Positions 16,772-24,949 of a DNA stretch of 64,000 nucleotides are shown here, in pieces. Origin of the DNA: Hymenobacter terrenus (GTDB taxonomy: Bacteria; Bacteroidota; Bacteroidia; Cytophagales; Hymenobacteraceae); assembly GCF_000972495.1 (NCBI RefSeq), contig NZ_LATM01000001.1, positions 1 to 64,000 of the forward strand, written 5' to 3'. The position numbers and the translations under genes are program-made. Under the pieces are notes generated by a model, which worked only from the letters and a program-made list of their open reading frames with translations, was not told the origin of the DNA and searched no databases. How positions within the stretch are numbered: the first letter of the stretch is position 1; each line of letters opens with the position of its first letter.

Positions 16772-17033
16772 GGCCTTGGTTAAAAGTTTGGTACCAAAGT
16801 CGCGTTTGCCGGTTTCCTCGATCAGGCGGCGTATCAGAACGCTGTTGGGGGCACGTTTCGGGTAAGTTAGATTGCCCAAACCGGTTTCGGATACCGCTTT
16901 GCGGCCGTCAAGGACTGGACACCAGTGGGACAAGCATGGGCAACCCAAAAGGCCTCTTTTGAGCATTATTTGCTGTTGGTCAAATCCATACAGTCGCAAA
17001 CGCGACTTTGGTACCAAACTTTTAACCAAGGCC
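16772..17033 (-). mobile_element. 262-bp miniature element, copy 2
   Basis: The terminal 37 bp are perfect inverted repeats, starting GGCCTTGGTTAAAAGTTTGG. It is the same length as copy 1 and in opposite orientation. Its right end truncates a serine recombinase gene and its left end faces the decayed glycoside hydrolase. The flanks show no target duplication. Confidence 0.75.
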
Positions 17034-17231
17034 AAACTTGCGCTGGTGGGCATCGGCAAACAACTGCTGGAACTGGCTGCGCTTGGCCGTGCCGCCGGAC
17101 TCTTCCTCCGAGTACTCCTTATAGATGATCCATCCATGCACTTCAGCATAGCGCCGCAGGTCCGGCAGCTGGTTCTCGGTGCTCTGACCTTTGTCGCGGG
17201 TCGATACCCGGGCGTAGATGCCTACTCTCAT
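17034..17231 (-). pseudogene. Serine recombinase, N-terminal fragment
   Basis: Starting at ATG 17231 the fragment reads MRVGIYARVSTRDKGQSTEN, with the catalytic Ser in RVST. It runs to FQQLFADAHQRKF and then enters the 262-bp element. It is close to the intact recombinase at 25586. About 130 C-terminal residues, including the rest of the catalytic domain and the DNA-binding helix, are absent. Confidence 0.8.
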
Positions 17232-17232
17232 G

Positions 17233-17448
17233 TTACAGCCCACAATCCAGGGCGGATTCCAGGAGACTAGTGATAATGGTATAAGCGGGCACCTGCCTGT
17301 TCAGTAGGAGCCGCACTACGGCGCTACCTGCTGGGCTTAGCAGATAGTCTTTGTCCCCGAACTGAATACAGACATCATCGGTACCGGCAGGTGTGACGAG
17401 GCGAACGGTCAGGTGGGTAGATTCGGTAAGGTTAGTGTAGCTGGTCAT
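17233..17448 (-). CDS. Small hypothetical protein upstream of the truncated recombinase
   Basis: From ATG 17448 it encodes 71 residues beginning MTSYTNLTESTHLTVRLV, with a mixed beta/helical pattern and no known motif. A longer reading from 17478 adds ten hydrophobic residues. Its stop is 2 bp before the recombinase start, so the two were probably co-transcribed. Function is unknown. Confidence 0.45.
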   Translation of the reverse strand: MTSYTNLTESTHLTVRLVTPAGTDDVCIQFGDKDYLLSPAGSAVVRLLLNRQVPAYTIITSLLESALDCGL

Positions 17449-17620
17449 AAACAAAGCTAACCATAATGCGCCCATCAATCGGGTCTTTTATGGGCACAAA
17501 AACGCCCCTCGAAAAACAGCTCGCCTAGGCCGTTTTTGAGGGACGTTTTTGCCACCGTTAAATGGGCACCTCTTTACGCCGGAAAAAGCACTCCCCTATC
17601 ATGTCTTGAGGGTGCTGCCT

Positions 17621-17810
17621 AACCTCTCCAGAAAACGACCGTGGCTGTTGCAGAACTCTTAAAGACAGGTAAAATCACTGTAGTCGAGCAACCACGGGCG
17701 TATAAAAGGCACCTAGAATTGTCTTTCTACTGTGGTTCGGCCTGTTGAAGCTCTCTTTAATAGAGTGGAACATGGTTCTGCAACAGCCACGACCGTTTTC
17801 TGGAGGGTTT
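17621..17810. mobile_element. 190-bp element with 36-bp terminal inverted repeats
   Basis: Arms at 17621-17656 and 17775-17810 match except at a few positions, with core TCCAGAAAACG and GTGGCTGTTGCAGAAC. The right part carries a short coding-like stretch, FHSIKESFNRPNHSRKTI on the minus strand, homologous to that at 7706-7777. The outer 20 or so bp of the end recur alone at 25111-25131. It is probably an internally deleted IS. Confidence 0.6.
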
Positions 17811-17812
17811 AG

Positions 17813-18367
17813 CTATCCTTTCAGACGGTAGCCTAGCCAGAGTCCCAGCATTGCGGCGGGCAGCCAGCCCCCGCCCATCACCCACCAGAGGGGCTTGCCC
17901 AGGTAATCCACCAACGCGTCGGCTAACGTGCCTTGTAGCGGAAGGGCTTCTCGAAAAAAAACGGTGCTACTGGCCACCACAGTCGCCGTCAATAAACTCG
18001 CCTCGCTCACTAGGATGCCAACACCCCAGGCGTTGCGGTGTGCCACTAAAATGGCGCGGCCGGCCCAGCCACCATACACCCAACTGCTCAGATACAGGGC
18101 GCCGGCGGCGACCAACACGTTCGGCCAATAGTCGAAAGAGCCAAGCCACAAGAGAGAAGTAAGCCAAGAGCCTGTGCCAAATACGGCGGCGGCAAGTAGG
18201 TAAGCGAGGGCCGCACCAATTGTAACGATGAATAGCGTCTGGGAACGGCCAAGCGTAGTGGCATCGACAGGAAGCATAATGTCAGCAGGAAGCAGAGTGT
18301 CAGCAAGGGAAGTAGCCTCTACAGGCGGCCTAAAATTACTGTTTCTCGAATGGTTTTTCCTACCCAC
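17813..18367 (-). CDS. Hypothetical membrane protein, about 4 transmembrane segments
   Basis: Hydrophobic segments include TLFIVTIGAALAYLLAAAVF, YWPNVLVAAGALYLSSWVYG, GVGILVSEASLLTATVVAS and LWWVMGGGWLPAAMLGLWLG. The 5' end is uncertain: GTG at 18367 gives 184 residues, and ATG at 18277 gives 154 with a shorter polar head. I recognise no family. Its stop almost touches the 190-bp element (2 bp), so any terminator lies inside that element. Confidence 0.6.
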   Translation of the reverse strand: MGRKNHSRNSNFRPPVEATSLADTLLPADIMLPVDATTLGRSQTLFIVTIGAALAYLLAAAVFGTGSWLTSLLWLGSFDYWPNVLVAAGALYLSSWVYGGWAGRAILVAHRNAWGVGILVSEASLLTATVVASSTVFFREALPLQGTLADALVDYLGKPLWWVMGGGWLPAAMLGLWLGYRLKG

Positions 18368-18481
18368 GTTAAAAGCCCTAAAACGCGTATTTCGGGGATT
18401 TTGACATAGGATTTTTCGACTGCATCCCGCTCAATATTTATTTCTTTTCTGAATGCCTTGTAGCATCCGTGTTGCGGTCTT

Positions 18482-18627
18482 GAAAGCAGCGTTCTCGGCC
18501 ACAACCTGGGCTTGCTGCTAATGGCGGAGCAGCTTGGGACTGATACCCAGTTGCCGGGCCGCTAGCAGCAGGCGCAGGGCCTCGACCTTGAAGGCCTCGT
18601 CGTATTTTACGCCGTTTGTCGGGCGAC
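18482..18627 (-). pseudogene. IS3-family orfA remnant with a stop codon
   Basis: The minus strand reads KYDEAFKVEALRLLLAARQL, then GISPKLLRH, an in-frame TAG, and QQAQVVAENAAFKT. This is the helix-turn-helix of IS3 orfA (HTH_Tnp_1), where the stop replaces the usual Trp before QQ. No orfB is present. Confidence 0.6.
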
Positions 18628-18697
18628 GGCCCACTGGGTTTGCTCGTCATCACAGATGAAATATATGTCCTTATTCCTAAACCACCTCAGACAAAAA

Positions 18698-18740
18698 CAA
18701 ACATCCCGCCGCATGCAAAGGCTGTGCGGCGGGATGTTTG
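18698..18740. terminator. Hairpin terminator of the subtilisin-like gene
   Basis: CAAACATCCCGCCGCA and TGCGGCGGGATGTTTG form a 16-bp perfect stem. It lies 30 bp beyond the stop of the minus-strand gene at 18770. Confidence 0.8.
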
Positions 18741-18769
18741 ATGCAGGACAGTCAATCGCTTGCTCGGGG

Positions 18770-20860
18770 TTAGGGCTTGAGCAGGTGTGCGTTTTCAGCA
18801 GGCCGGTCAGCCAGGCGGAGAATGTAGCCGCCCGGGCCAGGTAGGTTGGGCGTGAGCTGCAACACGTTCTCGCCGGCATGTACGTGCACGGGCTGGCGTT
18901 GCAGCAACTTGCCCCAGGTATTGTAAATCTCAACCTCGGTATCGGCGTCGGCGTCCCGGGTGAAGGAGAGTTTAAACTCGGTTTCGGCCGGATTAGGTGC
19001 GAGTTGTAGCTGAGTGCTTGTGGGTTGAGCCAGTTTGCTTTGGGGAGCCACTATGGCCGCCACAGCCTTGTCTGCCTGCACGAAGCCATGGCCCGTATAG
19101 TAGTCGAAACCGGTGTCGAAGGCGGCCGTGTAAGGGTCATCCATATCGATGCAGGACTTGATAATCGCATTTTTGATAGTGCCCGGCGTCAGGGTAAGAT
19201 TCAGGCTGAAGCCGCGGCTAATCATGAGGGCGACTATGCCGGCCACGTGCGGGGTAGCAGCCGAGGTGCCAAAGAAGTTCGGTTGCGTATCGGTGTCTTC
19301 GGGGATATCAGCACTGAAGAATGAGTTGTTGCCGCCGTCGGGGCCCACCACATCGGGCTTGTTGCGCGAGATGGAAATGGGGTTCCCGGCCATGTCGAAC
19401 CGCAGCGCGGCACCTCCTCGCGACGAAAACGGGTTGATAGCTTGCAGGCCCGCCGCGTTTTTGTTGAAGAAAGCCGACGCTCCCACCGTTATTGCTGAAG
19501 TGGCGTTCTGATGACCATAAATAGTTGAGCTCCGGGTGGCGTATTCGTTGATTTTAACGTCGTCCGGGCTATTCAAGATGATATACTTTATTGTTTTAGG
19601 TGCAGGACCACCTGCCAGTTGAATAAGTAAATCACAGGTCAGCGGAGTAGCGGCTGTATTTGTGAATGAGAAGCGTTCGATGGGGTCGCCACCAATGTTG
19701 CTGTCCGCGCTACCGGTGAGAAGATTCGATTGACTGTCAAACAACCCAATGTCGAGGTCCGAGGTAGCAGCCTTGCTGGCATTGCCCGTCACGGAGTAGA
19801 AGGGCTGCTCCCATTGCAGAATCAAGTCAAGCGTCACGCCCGGATTGATGGTAATGGACTGGCGGTCGTCTTCAACAGCCGTGTTGGGGTTGAAGTCGTG
19901 CGTTGACGAGGAACTGTTAACGTAGGCTTTCTCGTACGAATTGTATCCGAAATTACCCGCCAGCACGGTGTACGTGACGCCCTTATTTGCTACTGCGTCA
20001 TTAATGGCTTTGGTAATTTGACCCTCCTGAAAGAAGGGCTCGTCGAAGCGGTAGATATCGTCCGTAATCACCCGGCAGCCAGCATTTACTAACCGGTTGA
20101 CGGCTTGGACAAAATTTGCTACCCCGCCATCCACGCCTTGATTGAACGCTATTTTAGCGCCCGGGGCAACGTCGTGGATGATTTCAGCCATGGCGCGTCC
20201 CTCATCCGTCTTTACCGTGGTTCCTTCCTGCAGTATCTCAATGGGGGTGACGAAGCCCTTGGGATTGCCTACTCCTGGAAGCTCATCATCTTTTACTCCT
20301 TGGGCCGCCCCACCCAAGGCATTGAAGCTAGTGGAAATAATACCCACCTTAACCCCGTCGCCTTTGACGTTATAAGTGCTGCGGGCCTGCGCCGACCGTT
20401 GAGTATTATCGCCCTGGGAGAGGGCCTTGCCAGCTCCCGAGCGGCCCTGGTATGCCGCCTGCACAAAGCGCAGGCTTTTCAGGGCTCTTAGCTGGTCTAG
20501 CTGGTCAATTGCAATCCAGCCCGAAACAAGAGGAGCCGCCACGGCTCCATCCTTCAGCCCCAGGCTGAGCAGGTCCTTATGCAACTGCTCCACTTGGCCG
20601 GGCTCAGCAGCCGCGTCGATGGCCACGAAGCCGTCCCGCACTTGCAAATGCCCAGCCGGTTTGAAATTCGAAATGGTGCCCTTCGTCGCTGTGCGTTGAT
20701 TCCGGTTGCGGTACGCTTGCTGAACTTGTTCTAGGTCGTAATTGAGCTTGCCGGCCGATAGCTTCTTGATTTGGGCCAGTTGAGCCGGTAAAGATTGCGC
20801 TGAGAGCGACGGCGCCGCGAGTAAGCCCGCTAAGCCCAGAAGTAGGAATTCTCTTTTCAT
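18770..20860 (-). CDS. Secreted S8 (subtilisin-like) family protein with T9SS tail
   Basis: This 696-residue protein starts with a signal peptide (MKREFLLLGLAGLLAAPSLS). The S8 fold is indicated by GVKVGIISTSFN, DEGRAMAEIIHDVAPGA, GVTYTVLAGNFG and the serine motif FFGTSAATPHVAGIVAL. Where classic subtilisins have Asp, this protein has IISTSFN, and where the His motif is expected it has DEGRAM. A catalytic triad is therefore not obvious. The C-terminus has a T9SS tail (LAPNPAETEFKLSF, GGYILRLADRP). It may be a divergent protease subfamily or a non-catalytic adhesin-like member. The gene is intact and has its own terminator. Confidence 0.85.
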   Translation of the reverse strand: MKREFLLLGLAGLLAAPSLSAQSLPAQLAQIKKLSAGKLNYDLEQVQQAYRNRNQRTATKGTISNFKPAGHLQVRDGFVAIDAAAEPGQVEQLHKDLLSLGLKDGAVAAPLVSGWIAIDQLDQLRALKSLRFVQAAYQGRSGAGKALSQGDNTQRSAQARSTYNVKGDGVKVGIISTSFNALGGAAQGVKDDELPGVGNPKGFVTPIEILQEGTTVKTDEGRAMAEIIHDVAPGAKIAFNQGVDGGVANFVQAVNRLVNAGCRVITDDIYRFDEPFFQEGQITKAINDAVANKGVTYTVLAGNFGYNSYEKAYVNSSSSTHDFNPNTAVEDDRQSITINPGVTLDLILQWEQPFYSVTGNASKAATSDLDIGLFDSQSNLLTGSADSNIGGDPIERFSFTNTAATPLTCDLLIQLAGGPAPKTIKYIILNSPDDVKINEYATRSSTIYGHQNATSAITVGASAFFNKNAAGLQAINPFSSRGGAALRFDMAGNPISISRNKPDVVGPDGGNNSFFSADIPEDTDTQPNFFGTSAATPHVAGIVALMISRGFSLNLTLTPGTIKNAIIKSCIDMDDPYTAAFDTGFDYYTGHGFVQADKAVAAIVAPQSKLAQPTSTQLQLAPNPAETEFKLSFTRDADADTEVEIYNTWGKLLQRQPVHVHAGENVLQLTPNLPGPGGYILRLADRPAENAHLLKP

Positions 20861-21250
20861 AGATGATGAGTAAAGAAATGATGATGAATGAATGGTTGAG
20901 TTGGGTTAAAAGAAAAATTTCCTGTGTGATTGAATTGAAAAAGTTATAAAACAGAGCAACTGACTCAGATTGAATTTTCAGTTATCATCATGTAATTCTG
21001 CTACTTAATCGTTGTCAGACAAATAGATATTTTTTAAATGTTATATAAATTTAATACTTCTAATTGACAAGGCTTGACTGACTTATTATGAATAAAAAAC
21101 ATTATTAGTCACAAGTATATATATGAATTTATTTATTGAATACATTATATCAAAGCATTGTCCGGTAATGAATCGGTACTGATACTGTCGGGGTGGGTGG
21201 AATGCCAGGATAAAGGCGGCCTGCTGCACGTCGCGGGAAATACTGTATCC
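20861..21250. other. AT-rich intergenic stretch
   Basis: About 250 bp from 20920 to 21160 are markedly AT-rich compared with the rest of the window. I see no gene. It probably contains the promoter region of the gene at 18770, and the composition suggests foreign origin. Confidence 0.5.
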
Positions 21251-21424
21251 CCCAAGATTGGTCCGATCGGCTGCGTACTGAATGGTCTGCAAGGGCCAGT
21301 CCGCGCTCAGCCCGGTGCTGTTAGCCGTGGCGTTGGTGCCCGTGGGGGCCACGTAGTAATTGGTGGCATATGCGGCACCGAAACTACCCCTGCCCAGCAA
21401 TAAAATCAGGAGAAGTTTTTTCAT
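21251..21424 (-). pseudogene. N-terminus of a secreted parallel beta-helix protein
   Basis: From ATG 21424 there is a signal peptide (MKKLLLILLLGRGSFGAAYA) and then TNYYVAPTGTNATANSTGLS and ADWPLQTIQYAADRTN. This is the usual opening of T9SS-exported right-handed beta-helix proteins. After about 58 residues the similarity stops and the frame closes in AT-rich DNA. Only the head of the gene remains. Confidence 0.6.
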
Positions 21425-22076
21425 AAAATGGGTTTTCATAAAATGGGAATAGTAGGAACATAGCAGAGGCAGTAGGGTACGCGGTGCCAATCTGTCCCGT
21501 AGGCTGATGCGCTACGCTGCCTTCAGCGGCCAGTAGGGTGGGGCGGCGCTCGGCCATGTTGCAGCCGGTTGCTGTTCGATCTCCCACTTGCAACCAGTAT
21601 TTGCCAAAGCGTTTTCGCTAGCAAGCGATTGAGACGAGCCCGGCGACGAGGCCGTGATTTGTGACAAATGTCCGCCGGAGGCTGGGCGGGGGCTTGCTAA
21701 TTTCTCACAAAAGCATCTACTATTCCTTCATTCCTAAACCCGGCCAGCAAGCAGTTTATTAGCAATAGGTTAAATATTGCAAAGCGGGTCTTCAATCGCC
21801 AAGCTTTCATTTTTCTAGCGCCTGCTGTAATATCGTGTATAGGCGCATCTGCCAGATGGCCTGGCGTCTGGCGAGTAATTGCAGTGGGAGAGCTACTGGA
21901 ACCAAACCAACGCTAACTATATAGTTGGGTGTTATTAAACAAATAGGGAAAAACCTCCGACTCGACCAGTTACAGTTACACGGGCTAGCTCAGCGGTTGG
22001 CAAGGAGCAAGCGTTTGCCACTAAAGCCATGGCAACTCCGGGCTACCGCGGGCGGTAGCGGAGCGTAAAGCTTATA
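21425..22076. other. Gene-free stretch with one mobile-element-like repeat
   Basis: No frame here has support. The stretch at 21923-21960 repeats the sequence at 6751-6788. The end at 22077 is the start of a Tn3-derived miniature element. Confidence 0.45.
21923..21960 (+). repeat. 38-bp repeat shared with 6751-6788
   Basis: AGTTGGGTGTTATTAAAC followed by AAATAGGGAAAAACCTCCG, the same orientation as at 6751 with three differences. Confidence 0.55.
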
Positions 22077-22303
22077 GGGGTTCTTGTTCCAAAAGGACGG
22101 TTTTACACGCTAAGCAGTTAATAAATTGATTCAGTGATTATTGCCAACGGCAAATTCGAGGCTTATCAAAAAGGATTTCCTTTTTGATAAGCTTGGCATA
22201 CCCTTTCAATTGCTTGGAATCGCTCTTTTTGCAGGTGTTTGAGAGCCACCCTTTTTGATAAAGGGCTTAGCGTGTAAATCCGCCCGTTTGCAACAAGAAC
22301 CCC
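22077..22303. mobile_element. 227-bp Tn3-derived miniature element (TIME-like), copy B
   Basis: It has the same length and the same left 38-bp end as copy A, and the right end differs by one base. The internal stem GCTTATCAAAAAGG/CCTTTTTGATAAGC is perfect. The flanks TTATA and TTAAA match at four of five bases, so the target duplication is probable but not exact. There is no coding capacity. Confidence 0.8.
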
Positions 22304-22551
22304 TTAAAGCACGCTCGACCGGTGGAGCAGCTGAGCGGACGCTTCTCTCACCCGAACTGCTTACGGGACTTGGCGACTAAGGCAGGACTCCTGCAGGAGT
22401 GAGCGGTCCCACCAGTAGCGGGCGGGACCTGGTGATAGAAAGGGTGTATCTCGCCAAAGATAGGGGGGTGTAACATTATTCAAACGCGGTCATTTAAAAA
22501 ACGTTACAGACCGCTATCTTTGGCGAGATACACCCCGAATAATCCAAGTCC
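22304..22551. promoter_or_regulatory. Possible recombination or regulatory site upstream of the serine recombinase
   Basis: A 22-bp perfect inverted repeat (GGGTGTATCTCGCCAAAGAT and two more bases, 22442-22463; mate 22514-22535) encloses 50 bp. It ends 16 bp before the recombinase start. A res-like or operator function is inferred from position only. Confidence 0.5.
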
Positions 22552-23235
22552 GTGAAAAACTACGTCGCTTACTACCGGGTCTCCACCCAGAAACAAGGAC
22601 AGTCCGGCCTCGGCCTCGAGGCCCAACGCTCGGCGGCTCGACACTTCGTCCACCACCGCGGGCTCATCACCCGGGAATTCACCGAAGTCGAATCGGGCAA
22701 GAAAAATCACCGGACCATGTTGGCCGCGGCCATTGCCGAAGCCAACGCTTCCGGGGCGACGTTGCTTATCGCCAAGTTGGACCGCCTCTCCCGTAACGCG
22801 GGGTTCATCTTCCAGCTGCGGGATTCGGGCGTCGATTTCGTGTGCTGCGACATGCCCGACGCCAATACGCTAACCGTCGGCATTTTTGCCGTCATCGCGC
22901 AACATGAACGGGAAACCATCTCCGCGAGAACCAGGGCGGCGCTGGGAGCAAAGAAGGCCCGCGGGGAAGCGATGGGTACGCCCGCCAACCTAACCCCCGA
23001 AGCCATCCGGCGGGGGCGGGAAGTCCGGTCCTTGAATGCGCGCACCAACCAAGCCAACCTGCAGGCCAGCCAGCTCATCAAGCTGCTCCTGGCACAGTCG
23101 CAAACCCTGCGGCAAGTAGCGCAGACACTCAACACCTACGGCTACCGAACCCGTCGTGGCAAGGCGTTCACAGCGATGCAAGTAGCCCGACTAGCCCGGT
23201 TCCCCCCCCCACCTGACAGACCCTCGCCGGTGTAA
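22552..23235 (+). CDS. Serine recombinase (resolvase/invertase family)
   Basis: This 227-residue protein starts at GTG 22552 with NYVAYYRVSTQKQ, where the Ser of RVST is the nucleophile. It continues with SGATLLIAKLDRLSRN (the conserved LDRL..R), VDFVCCDMPDANTLT and AVIAQHERETISARTRAAL. The C-terminal 60 residues hold a helix-turn-helix-like part (QTLRQVAQTLNTYGYRTRRG). Catalytic residues appear intact. The gene lies between miniature elements B and C, and the end of copy C begins at the base after its stop, so it may derive from the resolvase of the parental transposon. Confidence 0.85.
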   Translation: MKNYVAYYRVSTQKQGQSGLGLEAQRSAARHFVHHRGLITREFTEVESGKKNHRTMLAAAIAEANASGATLLIAKLDRLSRNAGFIFQLRDSGVDFVCCDMPDANTLTVGIFAVIAQHERETISARTRAALGAKKARGEAMGTPANLTPEAIRRGREVRSLNARTNQANLQASQLIKLLLAQSQTLRQVAQTLNTYGYRTRRGKAFTAMQVARLARFPPPPDRPSPV

Positions 23236-23445
23236 GGGATTCTTGTTGCAAACGGGTGGGTTTACATGCAAAGTAATTAAAAATCTTATTATTAATGCGC
23301 TGATAGAGATAAAATGTTCTGCTTATTCCATCAAAAAGGATTATATTTCTGATGAGGGAACATTAGTTCAATTTTAAATATCTATAAGTCAAATAGATAA
23401 ATGCTTAGCGTGTCAATCCACCTGTTTGTTTGCAATAAGAACCCC
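23236..23445. mobile_element. Diverged Tn3-derived miniature element (TIME-like), copy C
   Basis: The left end GGGATTCTTGTTGCAAACGG and the right end, CTTAGCGTGTCAATCCACC to AAGAACCCC, correspond to copies A and B. The interior keeps only the ATCAAAAAGG/TTTCTGAT stem and is AT-rich. Length is 210 bp. Flanks TGTAA and GATAA match at three of five bases. Confidence 0.65.
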
Positions 23446-23473
23446 GATAAGAAGGCGGTGGTCATCAGAGAGC

Positions 23474-24124
23474 TTATTTCTTGCCAGGAATAGCTCCTTT
23501 GGTCGAAATGGTCTTTTCAACTAAGTCTATCCACTCAATCCGAGGGTCGGGTTTTAATGGAAGGCTATTAGCCCACAGGGCTTGGCTGCTGGCAATCCAT
23601 TCCAACCCAGGGTCGAGTAATGACGAATAAGTGGAATCTTTCCGGCCAGTTGTTTTAGAGGCGATCAAGGCATGTTGGTAATCAAGTAGAGCGTATTCCT
23701 GGACATTGCCCCGCAAGTATATAGTGAAGAAATAGCCTCCCCAATAATGCAGGGTCGTCCTCGGAAGTCGAGGTAGGGCCTCAACTCGTCGATAAAGGGC
23801 GAAGAGGGTATCTACCAACACACGGTTCAGGAGTTGAACCGAGGATGGCTCACAGTCCCAAAAGCTTTGGTTATAGCTCTGGCCTCCTTGTTTCCATAGT
23901 ATATGTTTAGTTTCTATCATTTCCCTCCGCGGCCCCTGGCGATACCTATACGAAAGCGTAATAATAGAATCCGTGCGGGCCTTTTTTAGGGTTGCTATTT
24001 TCTTGTCAAAGTTCCTGTAGCTGCATGTATAACGCCTGAATGATTCAGGGTCAGCTATTTTCTGGGCAGCGACTACAGAATGCCTTGTGAAGAATGCAAT
24101 AAATACGAACAGTAGCCTGTACAT
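23474..24124 (-). CDS. Hypothetical exported protein, 216 aa
   Basis: An N-terminal hydrophobic segment (MYRLLFVFIAFFTRHSVVAA) looks like a signal peptide. The mature part is charged, with FDKKIATLKKARTDSI, LLNRVLVDTLFALYRRVEAL and YFFTIYLRGNVQEYALLDYQ. I recognise no domain. The stop lies 28 bp from miniature element C. Base composition is lower in GC than the core genes to the right, consistent with transfer. Confidence 0.6.
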   Translation of the reverse strand: MYRLLFVFIAFFTRHSVVAAQKIADPESFRRYTCSYRNFDKKIATLKKARTDSIITLSYRYRQGPRREMIETKHILWKQGGQSYNQSFWDCEPSSVQLLNRVLVDTLFALYRRVEALPRLPRTTLHYWGGYFFTIYLRGNVQEYALLDYQHALIASKTTGRKDSTYSSLLDPGLEWIASSQALWANSLPLKPDPRIEWIDLVEKTISTKGAIPGKK

Positions 24125-24592
24125 GTGCTGAGAAAGGGTTGCTATGATTTTCTTCCAGTAGAAGCCATTACTATCTCCAAGGGATAATCCTAAACCATTT
24201 AGTGAAGTTGGAAGCTTTCCAAGCAGCTGAATTATGGGTTATAATACCATCCTCACCATGGCCCAACGTGTCATAAGATAAGTCGAATCTACCAGCTTGA
24301 CGTATCATATAATTATACGCATTTAGGGGTCCGCTCAGAAAACGGAAGATATAGCACGTTAAGCGTGCCCAGATCGATAGCAGGTGTTCGAATTGCTCTC
24401 TGAAAAAAAGGCTCCAAAAACCGCGTTTATGGGACCTTCTGGTGGGTGTCCAAAAGTGTTCAAAAAAGAAATCTAATTTGAACGCGCTAACTGTCCGTTA
24501 ATTTGGACTACCGTTTTCGCGAACTCCAAAGGCAATTCTATCTTGTTACAAGAGATTAGCGATGTTGCGTGATCTGCCTAACTTCTCGCACA
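24125..24592. other. Intergenic stretch containing a Tn3-type end
   Basis: Apart from the repeat at 24326-24363 I find no gene, RNA or clear promoter. Composition is AT-richer than the flanks. Confidence 0.4.
24326..24363 (+). repeat. Tn3-type 38-bp terminal inverted repeat (left end)
   Basis: It begins GGGGTCCGCTCAGAAAACGG and ends ATAGCACGTTAAG. It nearly equals the repeat at 6826-6863 on the other strand. Its outer end faces left, so the element it bounds would extend right, towards the serine recombinase at 25586. Confidence 0.7.
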
Positions 24593-24949
24593 ATGATGGA
24601 AGAGCATAACATTGCCTCGGATGGTAAGCCACCAGAGCGCCTCTCCACGCTGGTAGAGCTGCTTGCTGCTATCAAGCGTCGGCCAGCCATGTGCTTGAGC
24701 AAAAACTATATCTCGTGCCTTAAGGCGTATTTGTCCGGCTGGTCGCTGTTGGCTCATCAGCACGACATTGCCATTGAAGACGAGTGGATGTGGGCTTTTC
24801 AGGATTGGATAGCCGCTAAATACGGCATCACCAGCGACCATGGATGGGCTGAAATCATTTTGTTCCACTCGCAAGATGAAAGCACGGCGCTCAAGGATTT
24901 TTTTATTCTCTTTGAAGAATGGCAAGCGGCCCATGAATTCAAAAGTTAA
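24593..24949 (+). CDS. Hypothetical protein, 118 aa
   Basis: From ATG 24593 it reads MMEEHNIASDGKPPERLSTL, then AAIKRRPAMCLSKNYISCLK and AYLSGWSLLAHQHDI. The pattern RRPAM.L....I..L..YL.G is one I associate with small cytosolic proteins found near toxins, some of them immunity-like. I cannot name a family with confidence. There is no signal peptide. It stands alone on the plus strand. Confidence 0.5.
   Translation: MMEEHNIASDGKPPERLSTLVELLAAIKRRPAMCLSKNYISCLKAYLSGWSLLAHQHDIAIEDEWMWAFQDWIAAKYGITSDHGWAEIILFHSQDESTALKDFFILFEEWQAAHEFKS

Noticed and set aside
15392..17149. A 585-codon open frame covering the glycoside hydrolase plus both element sequences
   Set aside because: Its first third is the 262-bp element and its end is the 227-bp element. 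The true hydrolase part is bounded by these insertions, so I annotate a pseudogene and two elements.
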